Shown piece by piece: positions 34,854-46,789 of a stretch of 64,000 nucleotides of DNA. The position numbers and the translations under genes are program-made. Source of the stretch: Isoetes taiwanensis (taxonomy: Eukaryota; Streptophyta; Lycopodiopsida; Isoetales; Isoetaceae); NCBI GenBank assembly GCA_021234155.1, contig JAJEKV010000218.1:372001-436000 (forward strand), in the 5' to 3' direction. Each line of letters begins with the position of its first letter. Within the stretch, counting starts at the first letter, position 1. Under the pieces are notes generated by a model. That model was not told the DNA's origin. It saw nothing but the letters and a program-made list of their open reading frames with translations, and did no database searches.

Positions 34854-35600
34854 ATTTGCAATGTAATGTACCATTATTTACTTGTTGTACAAGATGCGCA
34901 GGAAAGAGCAGCCCTTTTCCGTTTTGTTTAATCTTGGTCAAATAAAGAAGAGTTTCAGACTTGTCTCTGTAAAGTCTGTTCATGGTGTGAAATCTATAAA
35001 TATTTCTTTTTCTCTTCTTGTATCGTTGGTTTTACATTTCATAAGGTTTGGACCCATGGTTTCTACCAATGGCGCTTGATTTGCACAAGATCATCTATAT
35101 GTAATATAAAGGTAAGAAGCCTGTTCCTACACATAAAATTAATGGCTGCATCATGAGTTGTATATCTTTTACGCCTCTAAGAATGTATGTTCAATGCGGG
35201 TCTTGTGTTTGAAGCATCACGGAATGAAGTCTTACTTGTAGTGATTGAATCCTTATTTTTATTTGGAGCATCAAAATTGGGATTCCCGCTTTTATGCAAA
35301 CAATTGTGCAGCGAGATAGTATTTTGTTTGAATTTGTGAATCAATTGAATTTGTATATTGACTCTCTTGCTCTTCGAATCCATATTACGCCTTCCAAAGG
35401 AATTTTTTTTGACACAAAAAGGAATTGCTGTGGGAGGAGGTATGTTTCAGAAGAATGTAACTGGAAAAATGTAAACAAAACGTCATACTTAAAAATTTAC
35501 ATGATTAACATGCAGTTTTATCTTTACTGCTTTAAAAACATGCTTCAGGCTTCGGATACTAAGCTTAACAAAAAGACAATTAGAAAATACAACACGTCTA
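34854..35600. other. Gap between MITE and convergent gene
   Basis: About 750 bp of AT-rich sequence with no gene I can support. The plus-strand frame at 35,294-35,608 has no recognisable motif. Confidence 0.5.
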
Positions 35601-37086
35601 TCATTTAAGACGTCTTCTTGCTTTGAACTGCTGCAACGTCATATCCTCGTCTAAATCAGTGTCACTATCTGTATCACTGCCTGCAATGTTAGTGTTAACT
35701 TCATTCTCATGGCCTTCAATATTCACATGTGTTGCTGCAGGTTGTTGTGAAATATCAGGTGCAATATCAGGTGAAATATTGTTGTGCAATATCAGGCCTT
35801 CAACATTCACATGTGCTGCTGCAGGACACTTTTGTACAAGCTGGATTATAGAGGGAATATTATCAGGCAAATTCAGCGTGGGAAACTGAAGGTTCATGCT
35901 GGAAGGTTGGCATTCAACATTCAACATGGGAAACTGAAGGTTCATGCTGGAAGATGGGTACCACAAACTTTGGATTTGGCTGGAGTTCCAAGATTCTGCT
36001 TTTTGGCTAGAATTCCAAGACTCAACTTTTTCACTAGAACTAGCTCCTGCAAATAACATTCATGTTAGCTCTCGAATCTTGAAATGTTAACTATCTTAAC
36101 TAGGTTGTACCTTCAGTTCCAGCTTTGGAAGTGTGTGCCACTGCTTCAGTCACGTGGTCAACAGGTTTAGGGTGTTCCACTAAATCAGTGACAGGATCAT
36201 GGGGGTCATCTTTAGGATCTTCAACATCACGTACATTTGGATCAGCGTCGTCTTTCTGCTGTAAGTGACTCTTTCTCATGGATTTGCCCTTTGCTTTCTT
36301 TGATTTATTTGCTTCACATAGTGGAGCAGGAGGCTTTAAGCGTTTAGGCAATTTCTTACTTCCCAACTTGGTGAGTTTGGTTGCTGCTTCATCCATTGCA
36401 GTAGGTTCTTCTTGAGGTGCTCCGCCATCTGCCTCGGCACTTTCTTGTCCTTCCGTTTCTTTCACTACAACAAAGTACATACTTCAAAGTAGTTAGGAAA
36501 TGAATTATCCACTGCAAAGGTACAAGATATTCAATTTATCTAAGGTTTACAACAATTGCTCTTTTTATTTGGCAGCATGTCATTGAACTCGGACACCAAG
36601 CAAGTGATGAAGAATTTACCATTTGCAGATGTCTGAACAACTTCATTAGCTGCAACAACATTCTTGACAGAGGTCTGAACATCTTCATTGCATGTAACAA
36701 CATTTTTTGTGGCTCTTCTCGCTGGTTTATTAACTCCAACTAAAAAAATACAGTAGAAATTTCTAGCAATTTAAAAACTAAGAAACAAAAAGACAAATAC
36801 ATACCTTTCTTTGGACTGCACATCGAACGAGTTTGAGGCCTCCTGACTTGCAATTTTTTAGGATGACTATAGGTGGAAACTTCATCTTCATTGTCAATAG
36901 AGGCTTCCTTACTACTACTGCCACTAGCATTAGCATTTTTGGCCTGATCTTCCATGTAGTTAGAGTATCCCAACTCCAGATACAGATCTGCAGGAAGTGC
37001 AATTTTGCACACATAACACTGCAAGTTTTCCAAACAAACTTGAAAGCAGAATATGTGATATTGGTGGGCACAAACTAATTGAACAT
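35601..37086 (-). CDS. Partial multi-exon gene with half a RING-like finger
   Basis: Four minus-strand exons join in frame at GT-AG sites: 36,805-37,086, about 36,571-36,739, about 36,113-36,470 and 35,601-36,040. The first starts at the capture breakpoint. It reads CAHQYHIFCFQVCLENLQCY then VCK, the C-x-H-x2-H-x2-C...C-x2-C half of a RING-type zinc finger. Then come Ser/acidic and nuclear-looking basic parts (VRRPQTRSMCSPKK; KKLPKRLKPPAPLCEANKSK), a Ser/Asn region (KVESWNSSQKAESWNSSQ) and an acidic tail DTDSDTDLDEDMTLQQFKAR before the stop. No stop or frameshift interrupts about 420 codons. The N-terminal half, including the other zinc ligands, is missing. Function unknown; RING E3 ligase is only a suggestion. 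Confidence 0.55.
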
Positions 37087-39270
37087 GTCTCGTTCGTATG
37101 CCAAAATCCCAAGAACTCCTAAAATATACTGGACAAAAGAAAAACATTAAGAGGAGAAGCCCGTACCTGCAGCCAATCAATACATCATTAGCCTGATAAG
37201 GGTAAAGATGCAAGGGCCAAAAGGTACCTTAGGCTTCTCGGTTATTAACCGATCACCTAATGTAATCCTTTTGCCCAAATACAAAAACGAACTTAGTATT
37301 TTGACATAAATCATGACAGATGAGAGAGTATAACCACCACTGGGTTCATTTACAGAAGATGACCAAGAAAAGGCCTTTCACATTATAGGTTAAATCTGCC
37401 AAAGGCATCTAGAAGTATACAGCAAAATACGAGGGAACAGTTGAAACAAAATGACCATATAGATTAATCTCTTTCCTACCAATCAGGCAATAACTATACA
37501 ATACCTTCCTACCAACTGGCAAGAACTATAAAATAACTTTTTGCCTTGACCTTAATATACAAGTGGATTCTCAACCGAAATATGAATTACTTTCCTTTGT
37601 AAAAGGGATCACTGCCATACCTGGTTTATGTTGAATTTAGACCCAAGCACATCTTCCTTTTAAGCCGAAATGGGAAACTTCACCATTGCTCTGATATTAC
37701 TGCCTGCCTCCATGTCCACAGCCGTACTTATACTTTCAAAAATCATTGTGAAAAGAGTCTATCAATTTTGGCCTTCCACAGTTTATCACAATGCTCAGTA
37801 TCAGAGTTTAAAAAGCACAAGGAGTAAACTGGATCCAAATCCGAAACTGTACATGTAGATGCTATTTCCTTGTACAACCATGACTCATCACACTGGAGTC
37901 CTGCTTATCAGGGTAGGATGCAAAGACCTATCCATACAGCCATTATATGTGCCCAGGAAAATGCGTCAAGACTGATCCGCTACATTAGCATCATCTGCCG
38001 AAAAGGCATGGGTCAAGCAAAGAATATGTATGAGGGTCGGCCGGATTCCAGACCGCTTTGAACCCTAAATAAGAATGAATATATGACCTATTTTGGCAAA
38101 GCCCTAGTACACGTCATAGAATGCCCAATGGCTGCACTTTTTAAGACGGGTAATTTTCACTGTATGTTCTTAAAAAACCTGAAGTATACAGTAATTTGAT
38201 ACGGCTACAACTTATTGGAGCAGTATATAACTAGACCATGGGTGCTCCACACCCGGCTTCAATAAGAACTGGCAACAATATAAAGGTGAGATATGCCAAC
38301 AATAAGCTTTCATATAAATTGAAACAAACCTCCAATTTAAATCCATCAAAAGATAGTACATTAAGGTGCACAACTAAATGAATCGTGCAAGCTTTTCATA
38401 AAAAAAACCCTACCTCCAACCGTAGAGTGTGGCAACACGATGATTCCTGTTTAAATTTCTGAAATAGGGGTGGCTGGCCCCTACTCATAGCAGGAGCCAA
38501 ACCACACCCTATATATGCCATGCAGCCATTTATAGATGCCATTATAATGCAGGGCACTCTATCCTTAAATCAAGAAGTAATTGTCACAGGCATCTACCAC
38601 TTCCCTGGAGACTAGATGCCAACTAGACATACACATATTTACCTTAAACTTAGAAGTGGTTGTTAAGAACATGCACAAGCTCCGTGGAATGAAACTGAGT
38701 TCCAGTTAATGAACCTGTCATCATACAGCCTGCATTTAAGCCAAGTGGCCTTGTATATCAGCCGAGTGGCAATTATGGCCTTGATGCCAAATGATACATC
38801 AGTAATATTTATGAAAAGCCTGTTATCAACTAGAATAACAATAAGGCTTCAAGCATAGTGACATGCCAAGTGGCAATTGTGGCAGTAATGTTGGATACTG
38901 CATAGTGAGTAATAGAATCCTCAAAGCCACAAATACTTAGATTTGAAGTAATCATCTTCTATGGTCCAATCATAAATTTGGTCAAAGAATTACCTTTAGG
39001 ACCGATTGGGCATTTCGTTTCTGGAATTTATTGATACCTTTTGACAACATAATAAATTCAGGACCTTCCTATTGTACCGAGTCCATAACCCCAGTTCATT
39101 TCAGTATAGAATTTCAAGAAGGACTCGCCTTTTTGAACTCGGACTCTTCATAATTTTCATCATCTGCCAGAAGACATCAAAGCCTTAATATGCAATCAAA
39201 TATGAAACCTTAACCAAGGAAATATGGCAGCACTGATAAGACCAATGCACTGAAGTGTCATAAAAAAAAC
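37087..39270. repeat. 3.3-kb unit 1, second part
   Basis: From TCTCGTTCGTATGCCAAAAT to the A-run at 39,262-39,269. Near-identical to 40,411-42,592 and to 43,740-45,056. A 62-codon frame beginning MGNFTIALILLPASMSTAV recurs in each unit (37,670; 40,999; 44,325). It is flanked by nothing typical of a gene and changes sequence and frame in the third copy, so I do not call it coding. Confidence 0.9.
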
Positions 39271-42200
39271 CGGCTTGAACTATTTAAACCTAGCACAAAA
39301 CATCAGCTTCGGTCAATCCCTCCGCTGCCTTATCTGGCCATACGAGGACCTTACAGTCCAAGATGGTACCATATGTCCAGGGAACACAGTAAACAACAAA
39401 TATACTATTAAACTCCAAACCCAACCAAGCCTTATGTTCCAAAGGAATATTAAGTCCAATGTAACTTGGTCTTTAGGGGGACAAGCATTTTTTTTGAAAA
39501 AACCAAAACTTATGCAGGGGGAAGTCCCATAAGCCTAATTACCTTAACAATGTAATTCTGTTTTACGGGTACACTATGAGAATATGGTACATAAAAGCAA
39601 TAGCCTGAATCTATGCTTCTAATTTCATGACAAGATCAGTCGATTTAATCCAACTGAGTTCATAAAAACCTGTCTTTTATTCTTTATTAAGAGAACTACA
39701 TAGATTAATTTCGGGTCCACATATCAGGGATTGGGAATGCCTTAATAGACTTCGACCCATGTCTATCATAAGGGCTTTGTAAATGCCCACCCATAAGTCA
39801 TCCAAAGGAACCATTCTTTCCCAAATCTGACTCCGTTTAACATGTAATTTCAGTATATCCTCTTCAGGTCACTGTAACTATTCTGAGATCCTCAAATGGC
39901 AAACAGAATTATTAATGATCAGAAAGATAGGAACAAAATGAGATCTGCTATTTTCATTTCAACTTTCATGACGAGATACATAAGTATTATAGAGACAAAT
40001 ATCTTCATATTCAACGTATTCTAAAGCCCAATTTCAGCAAAATAGAGCAAACACCCTGTCTCACATTAAGATGTAAACCATTAAAGAAAAGCAGCACGTA
40101 TATACTGGGTTTAAACCATCTTTGAGTCTGAGAAAATTTGTAAGGCCAGCATACCATACCCATGCTGCCACCTTGCATAGATAATATGGACCTCTAATTA
40201 TTCAAGTCCCGGATATGCCATTCATATGTTAAAGAAATCCAAGGACGAATTAGTTGTTCCTACAATAAAGCATAAACCCAATGGAGCTCTATAGTTATGA
40301 GAAATAGAAAAACATCACCAAAGAGTTTTGGTAGAGGCCACAGCCATATCATACGAGCAGTAATAAACATTTTCTTGTAACCATTTAAATGAACTTCAGT
40401 CTTGCAAGCTCCAGTCTCGTTCGTATGCCAAAATCCCAAGAACTCCTAAAATATACTGGACAAAAGAAAAACATTAAGAGGAGAAGCCCGTACCTGCAGC
40501 CAATCAATACATCATTAGCCTGATAAGGGTAAAGATGCAAGGGCCAAAAGGTACCTTAGGCTTCTCGGTTATTAACCGATCACCTAATGTAATCCTTTTG
40601 CCCAAATACAAAAAAGAACTTAGTATTTTGACATAAATCATGACAGATGAGAGAGTATAACCACCACTGGGTTCATTTACAGAAGATGACCAAGAAAAGG
40701 CCTTTCACATTATAGGTTAAATCTGCCAAAGGCATCTAGAAGTATACAGCAAAATACGAGGGAACAGTTGAAACAAAATGACCATATAGATTAATCTCTT
40801 TCCTACCAATCAGGCAATAACTATACAATACCTTCCTACCAACTGGCAAGAACTATAAAATACCTTTTGCCTTCTGCCTTTAATATACAAGTGGATTCTC
40901 AACCGAAAATATGAATTACTTTCCTTTGTAAAAGGGATCACTGACATACCTGGTTTATGTTGAATTTAGACCCAAGCACATCTTCCTTTTAAGCCGAAAT
41001 GGGAAACTTCACCATTGCTCTGATATTACTGCCTGCCTCCATGTCCACAGCCGTACTTATACTTTCAAAAATCATTGTGAAAAGAGTCTATCAATTTTGG
41101 CCTTCCACAGTTTATCACAATGCTCAGTATCAGAGTTTAAAAAGCACAAGGAGTAAACTGGATCCAAATCCGAAACTGTACATGTAGATGCTATTTCCTT
41201 GTACAACCATGACTCATCACACTGGAGTCCTGCTTATCAGGGTAGGATGCAAAGACCTATCCATACAGCCATTATATGTGCCCAGGAAAATGCGTCAAGA
41301 CTGATCCGCTACATTAGCATCATCTGCCGAAAAGGCATGGGTCAAGCAAAGAATATGTATGAGGGTCGGCGGATTCCGTAATCGCTTTAAACCCTAAATA
41401 AGAATGAATATATGACCTATTTTGGCAAAGCCCTAGTACACGTCATAGAATGCCCAATGGCTGCACTTTTTAAGACGGGTAATTTTCACTGTATGTTCTT
41501 AAAAAACCTGAAGTATACAGTAATTTGATACGGCTACAACTTATTGGAGCAGTATATAACTAGACCATGGGTGCTCCACACCCGGCTTCAATAAGAACTG
41601 GCAACAATATAAAGGTGAGATATGCCAACAATAAGCTTTCATATAAATTGAAACAAACCTCCAATTTAAATCCATCAAAAGATAGTACATTAAGGTGCAC
41701 AACTAAATGAATCGTGCAAGCTTTTCATAAAAAAACCCTACCTCCAACCGTAGAGTGTGGCAACACGATGATTCTGTTTAAATTTCTGAAATAGGGGTGG
41801 CTGGCCCCTACTCATAGCAGGAGCCAAACCACACCCTATATATGCCATGCAGCCATTTATAGATGCCATTATAATGCAGGGCACTCTATCCTTAAATCAA
41901 GAAGTAATTGTCACAGGCATCTACCACTTCCCTGGAGACTAGATGCCAACTAGACATACACATATTTACCTTAAACTTAGAAGTGGTTGTTAAGAACATG
42001 CACAAGCTCCGTGGAATGAAACTGAGTTCCAGTTAATGAACCTGTCATCATACAGCCTGCATTTAAGCCAAGTGGCCTTGTATATCAGCCGAGTGGCAAT
42101 TATGGCCTTGATGCCAAATGATACATCAGTAATATTTATGAAAAGCCTGTTATCAACTAGAATAACAATAAGGCTTCAAGCATAGTGACATGCCAAGTGG

Positions 42201-42592
42201 CAATTGTGGCAGTAATGTTGGATACTGCATAGTGAGTAATAGAATCCTCAAAGCCACAAATACCTAGATTTGAAGTAATCATCTTCTATGGTCCAATCAT
42301 AAATTTGGTCAAAGAATTACCTTTAGGACCGATTGGGCATTTCGTTTCTGGAATTTATTGATACCTTTTGACAACATAATAAATTCAGGACCTTCCTATT
42401 GTACCAGTCATAACCCCAGTTCACGAGTATAGAATTTCAAGAAGGACTCGCCTTTTTGAACTCGGACTCTTCATAATTTTCATCATCTGCCAGAAGACAT
42501 CAAAGCCTTAATATGCAATCAAATATGAAACCTTAACCAAGGAAATATGGCAGCACTGATAAGACCAATGCACAGAAGTGTCATAAAAAAAA
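39271..42592. repeat. 3.3-kb unit 2 (complete)
   Basis: The only complete unit, about 3,322 bp. It begins CGGCTTGAACTATTTAAACC after TCATAAAAAAAAC and ends at the same A-run before unit 3. It differs from its neighbours by scattered single bases and small indels only, so the tandem duplication is recent. It contains the 193 bp (40,219-40,411) that unit 1 lost. No convincing gene on either strand. Confidence 0.9.
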
Positions 42593-45056
42593 CCGGCTTG
42601 AACTATTTAAACCTAGCACAAACATCAGCTTCGGTCAATCCCTCCGCTGTCTTATCTGGCCATAGGAGGACCTTACAGTCCAAGATGGTACCATATGTCC
42701 AGGGAACACAGTAAACAACAAATATACTATTAAACTCCAAACCCAACCAAGCCTTATATTCCAAAGGAATATTAAGTCCAATGTAACTTGGTCTTTAGGG
42801 GGACAAGCATTTTTTTTGAAAAAACCCGAAACTTATGCAGGGGGAAGTCCCATAAGCCTAATTACCTTAACAATGTAATTCTGTTTTACGGGGTACACTA
42901 TGAGAATATGGTACATAAAAGCAATAGCCTGAATCTATGCTTCTAATTTCATGACAAGATCAGTCGATTTAATCCAACTGAGTTCATAAAAACCTGTCTT
43001 TTATTCTTTATTAAGAGAACTACATAGATTAATTTCCGGGTCCACATATCAGGGATTGGGAATGCCTTAATAGACTCAGCCCATGTCTATCATAAGGGCT
43101 TTGTAAATGCCCACCCATAAGTCATCCAAAGGAACCATTCTTTCCCAAATCTGACTCCGTTTAACATGTAATTTCAGTATATCCTCTTCGGGTCATTTGA
43201 AACTATTCGAGATCCTCAAATGGCAAAGCGTAATTATTAATGATCAGAAAGATAGGAACAAAATGAGATCTGCTATTTTCATTTCAACTTTCATGACGAG
43301 ATACATAAGTATTATAGAGACAAATATCTTCATATTCAACGTATTCTAAAGCCCAATTTCAGCAAAATAGAGCAAACACCCTGTCTCACATTAAGATGTA
43401 AACCATTAAAGAAAAGCAGCACGTATATACTGGGTTTAAACCATCTTTGAGTCTGAGAAAATTTGTAAGGCCAGCATACCATACCCATGCTGCCACCTTG
43501 CATAGATAATATGGACCTCTAATTATTCAAGTCCCGGATATGCCATTCATATGTTAAAGCAATCCAAGGACGAATTAGTTGTTCCTACAATAAAGCATAA
43601 ACCCAATGGAGCTCTATAGTTATGAGAAATAGAAAAACATCACCAAAGAGTTTTGGTAGAGGCCACAGCCATATCATACGAGCAGTAATAAACATTTTCT
43701 TGTAACCATTTAAATGAACTTCGGTCTTGCAAGCTCCGGTCCGATTCAGTATGCCAAAATCCCAAGAACTCCTAAAATATCTTGGACAAAAGAAAAACAT
43801 TAAGAGGAGAAGCCCGTACCTGCAGCCAATCAATACATCATTAGCCTGATAAGGGTAAAGATGCAAGGGCCAAAAGGTACCTTAGGCTTCTCGGTTATTA
43901 ACCGATCACCTAATGTAATCCTTTTGCCCAAATACAAAAAAGAACTTAGTATTTTGACATAAATCATGACAGATGAGAGAGTATAACCACCACTGGGTTC
44001 ATTTACAGAAGATGACCAAGAAAAGGCCTTTCACATTATAGGTTAAATCTGCCAAAGGCATCTAGAAGTATACAGCAAAATACGAGGGAACAGTTGAAAC
44101 AAAATGACCATATAGATTAATCTCTTTCCTACCAATCAGGCAATAACTATACAATACCTTCCTACCAATCTGGCAGTAACTATAAAATACCTTTTGCCTT
44201 ACAGCCTTAATATACAAGTGGATTCTCAACCGAAATATGAATTACTTTCCTTTGTAAAAGGGATCACTGCCATACCTGGTTTATGTTGAATTTAGACCCA
44301 AACACATCTTCCTTTTAAGCCGAAATGGGAAACTTCACCATTGCTCACGATATTCTTGCTTTTGCCTCCATGTCCACAGCCGTACTTATACTTTCAAAAA
44401 TCATTGTGAAAAGAGTCTATCAATTTTGGCCTTCCACAGTTTATCACAATGCTCAGTATCAGAGTTTAAAAAGCACAAGGAGTAAACTGGATCCAAATCC
44501 GAAACTGTACATGTAGATGCTATTTCCTTGTACAACCATGACTCATCACACTGGAGTCCTGCTTATCAGGGTAGGATGCAAAGACCTATCCATACAGCCA
44601 TTATATGTGCCCAGGAAAATGCGTCAAGACTGATCCGCTACATTAGCATCATCTGCCGAAAAGGCATGGGTCAAGCAAAGAATATGTATGAGGGTCGGCC
44701 GGATTCCAGACCGCTTTGAACCCTAAATAAGAATGAATATATGACCTATTTTGGCAAAGCCCTAATACACGTCATAGAATGCCCAATGGCTGCACTTTTT
44801 AAGACGGGTAATTTTCACTGTATGTTCTTAAAAAACCTGAAGTATACAGTAATTTGATACGGCTACAACTTATTGGAGCAGTATATAACTAGACCATGGG
44901 TGCTCCACACCCGGCTTCAATAAGAACTGGCAACAATATAAAGGTGAGATATGCCAACAATAAGCTTTCATATAAATTGAAACAAACCTCCAATTTAAAT
45001 CCATCAAAAGATAGTACATTAAGGTGCACAACTAAATGAATCGTGCAAGCTTTTCA
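42593..45056. repeat. 3.3-kb unit 3 (3'-truncated)
   Basis: About 2.46 kb of the unit, stopping at CAAGCTTTTCATAAAA. The right subterminal region of the giant element starts from this A-run. In units 1 and 2 the same A-run continues into CCCTACCTCCAACCG. Confidence 0.9.
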
Positions 45057-45529
45057 TAAAAAAAAAAAAAAAAAACGCTTAAGCGAGACCTTCAGTTTCG
45101 TTTATGCGAAAAAAGTTTCATAAAGTTTAAGCGAAGGTTCCGCTCTGTGAAAGTTCAAAAAAAAAAAAAATTTTTTTCTGGATTTTTTTTTGCGTAACGC
45201 GAAAACTGTTTCGCGTAAGCAAAACAGCTATTTCGCTTACGCAAAAATTTACAAAAAATTAAATAAATAATTTTTTTTTTAATTTTTTTTTTTCAGCGTG
45301 TAAACCTGAAGGATTTAAACTACGGGAAAAAATTTCTTTCTTTCCCTTTCTTTTTTTTTTTTTTTTTTTAAAGTTTCAGGATAGTAGTTTAAACCCTTTA
45401 TGCAAAAAGTTCCCGACGCCGGAATTTTTTTTTACCATATTTTTGACGTATTATACTTCAAATTTGTGCAGTATCATTCGAATAATACGTACTGAGTATA
45501 AAACGTATACAATATTGAACTTATCCCTG
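45057..45529. promoter_or_regulatory. Right terminal inverted repeat and subterminal palindromes
   Basis: Six related motifs: CGCTTAAGCG (45,076), GTTTCGTTTATGCGAAAA (45,095), GTTTAAGCGAAGGTTCCGC (45,125), TGCGTAACGCGAAAACTG (45,191), TTTCGCGTAAGCAAAACAGC (45,209) and TTTCGCTTACGCAAAAA (45,231). They are separated by long A and T runs. The terminus is GAACTTATCCCTG, followed by GTTCTTAC. Likely transposase-binding region. The GTTTAAAC runs are AT-rich palindromes. Confidence 0.7.
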
Positions 45530-45537
45530 GTTCTTAC
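45530..45537. repeat. 8-bp target-site duplication, right
   Basis: GTTCTTAC, identical to 22,002-22,009. Confidence 0.85.
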
Positions 45538-46415
45538 TGTACATATGCCTATGATCCATGGTCATGGTGCTAAGTTTCTAGGCTAGACATCTGATAACAG
45601 ACAGGCAATGTTAAGCAGACTCAAGAAGCATTCATATAATATGTGAAAGTTGCATGCGTTTTAGATGGCAATGATACTACGAAAGCAGACAACTTGGTAA
45701 GTGTGCATTCGGGAGACAACTTGGTAAGTGTGCATTGTTTCATTTTCTATATCTTTTCTCCTTTAGATGCTTCAGATGCAGGGTTTATGTTACATCATCA
45801 TGTTATGCAGGGCTTATGCAGGGTTTATGTTACTTTGCAAGAGTTTGGATATCATCATGTAGGGAAGGTGGCACTTTACATTTCTCTTCATTTTGTGAGA
45901 TGTACTTCAATTTGTTGTTGCTCCTCCTATGTCATCACAAAACCATGTTCATTTATTAGGTTCCCATCTTGATACCACATTGTCCACCATATTTGGTATT
46001 GTACGTTGACCTTGAGAATGCTTAATGCATCCTGCTTTCTTTTTCTTCTGGCTTGCTGCTTCAAGTAAGATTTGATTCAAGTAAGATTTGATTCAAGTCA
46101 AGAAGCAATATTACCCAATATTACTTATAGCTATCACCATCTAAATCGACTCCAACTATAACAAGCACCAAATAAAAACTTGATTCAAGTAAGGAAGCAA
46201 TACCACCTCAATGCTACTTCTAAACCTCAAAGTTTAAGAAATAAACCCAATAAAAAATAGAGAACGTGAAGAGCGAGAACCATGTGCAAGAACCACTATA
46301 AATTAGCTAATAGTATACTTTTTGGGGTATCTAATCAATAGCAAATCTGATCAATATGACCTAATAAGGAAGCTCATCATAAGACCTTTCCAACGCTTCA
46401 AATTTCACCAAAACT
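45538..46415. other. Intergenic, nothing recognised
   Basis: About 880 bp. Small duplications only (GACAACTTGGTAAGTGTGCA at 45,688 and 45,715; CAGGGTTTATGTTAC at 45,779 and 45,820; AAGTAAGATTTGATTC at 46,064-46,090). No gene. Confidence 0.5.
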
Positions 46416-46450
46416 AGTAATGGGTGCCAGGCCTTGCCAGGCATAAATAT
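46416..46450 (-). mobile_element. Helitron 3' end (minus strand), 5' end not found
   Basis: On the plus strand this reads CTAGTAATGGGTGCCAGGCC then TTGCCAGGCATAAAT. It is the same layout as the 3' end of the Helitron at 11,552 (CTAGTAATGGTACCCAGCCT). The flanking base is A, as expected. The other end may lie within the next few hundred bases, but I could not locate it. Confidence 0.5.
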
Positions 46451-46789
46451 GATTATAGTGTATGTAGCCATATTGTACACACATTATTAAAATTCTGAGG
46501 AATAAAAATAAGAGAAGGGAATGATTTTATATCATATGAAAATTAATGTACTCCATGCTTTACAAATGTTTATAAGAGGATGAGGGGAATGAGTGCAACT
46601 TTGAATTTGTGCTAATGAAGCTTCATCTTGAGAATGTGGTCGCAAAAAATCAATGTTCATCGTCCAAATACATTTTATAAGAGTAATGATTCTACTCAGG
46701 GGCCCTACATCAGGATATTTAAGGACTCAATATTAAGAATTAGCATTGATATCCATATATTTCAACTTTTTACAATCCATCCTTCGAGA

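Larger units (their letters stand above)
23118..37086. other. Captured block replacing 193 bp of unit 1
   Basis: Comparison with intact unit 2 shows unit 1 interrupted after CCCGGATATG and resuming at TCTCGTTCGTATGCC. Unit-2 bases at about 40,219-40,411 are missing. The block contains a plus-strand transposase-like gene with its upstream region, a minus-strand gene cut at the right breakpoint, a MITE and the later CACTA insertion. Excluding the CACTA it is about 7.1 kb. The block has no terminal inverted repeats of its own. This suggests filler or capture during repair rather than simple insertion. Confidence 0.75.
22010..45529. mobile_element. Giant hAT-like element (23.5 kb)
   Basis: Terminal inverted repeats: left CAGGGATAGGTTC, right (reverse complement) CAGGGATAAGTTC. 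They are flanked by a perfect 8-bp duplication GTTCTTAC. Both subterminal regions carry palindromic motifs related to TTTCGCTTACGCAAA. CAGGG ends with 8-bp duplications are characteristic of the hAT superfamily; Merlin and P elements also make 8-bp duplications. No hAT transposase (Ac-type, BED finger) is visible. Inside are tandem 3.3-kb units and a captured gene block, itself interrupted by a CACTA element. Without that CACTA the element would be about 16.7 kb. Either it is non-autonomous, or the transposase-like gene inside is its own and the superfamily call needs revision. Confidence 0.8.

Noticed and set aside
37670-44516. 62-63-codon frame (MGNFTIA...) present in all three 3.3-kb units as a possible conserved gene
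   Set aside because: Conservation follows from recent DNA duplication. The third copy changes sequence by compensating indels, and no start or promoter context or homology is evident.
22010-45529. Interpretation as two unrelated hAT MITEs at either end
   Set aside because: The outer flanks carry the same 8-bp sequence, and each terminus lacks a second TIR nearby. A single element is simpler, though not fully proved.
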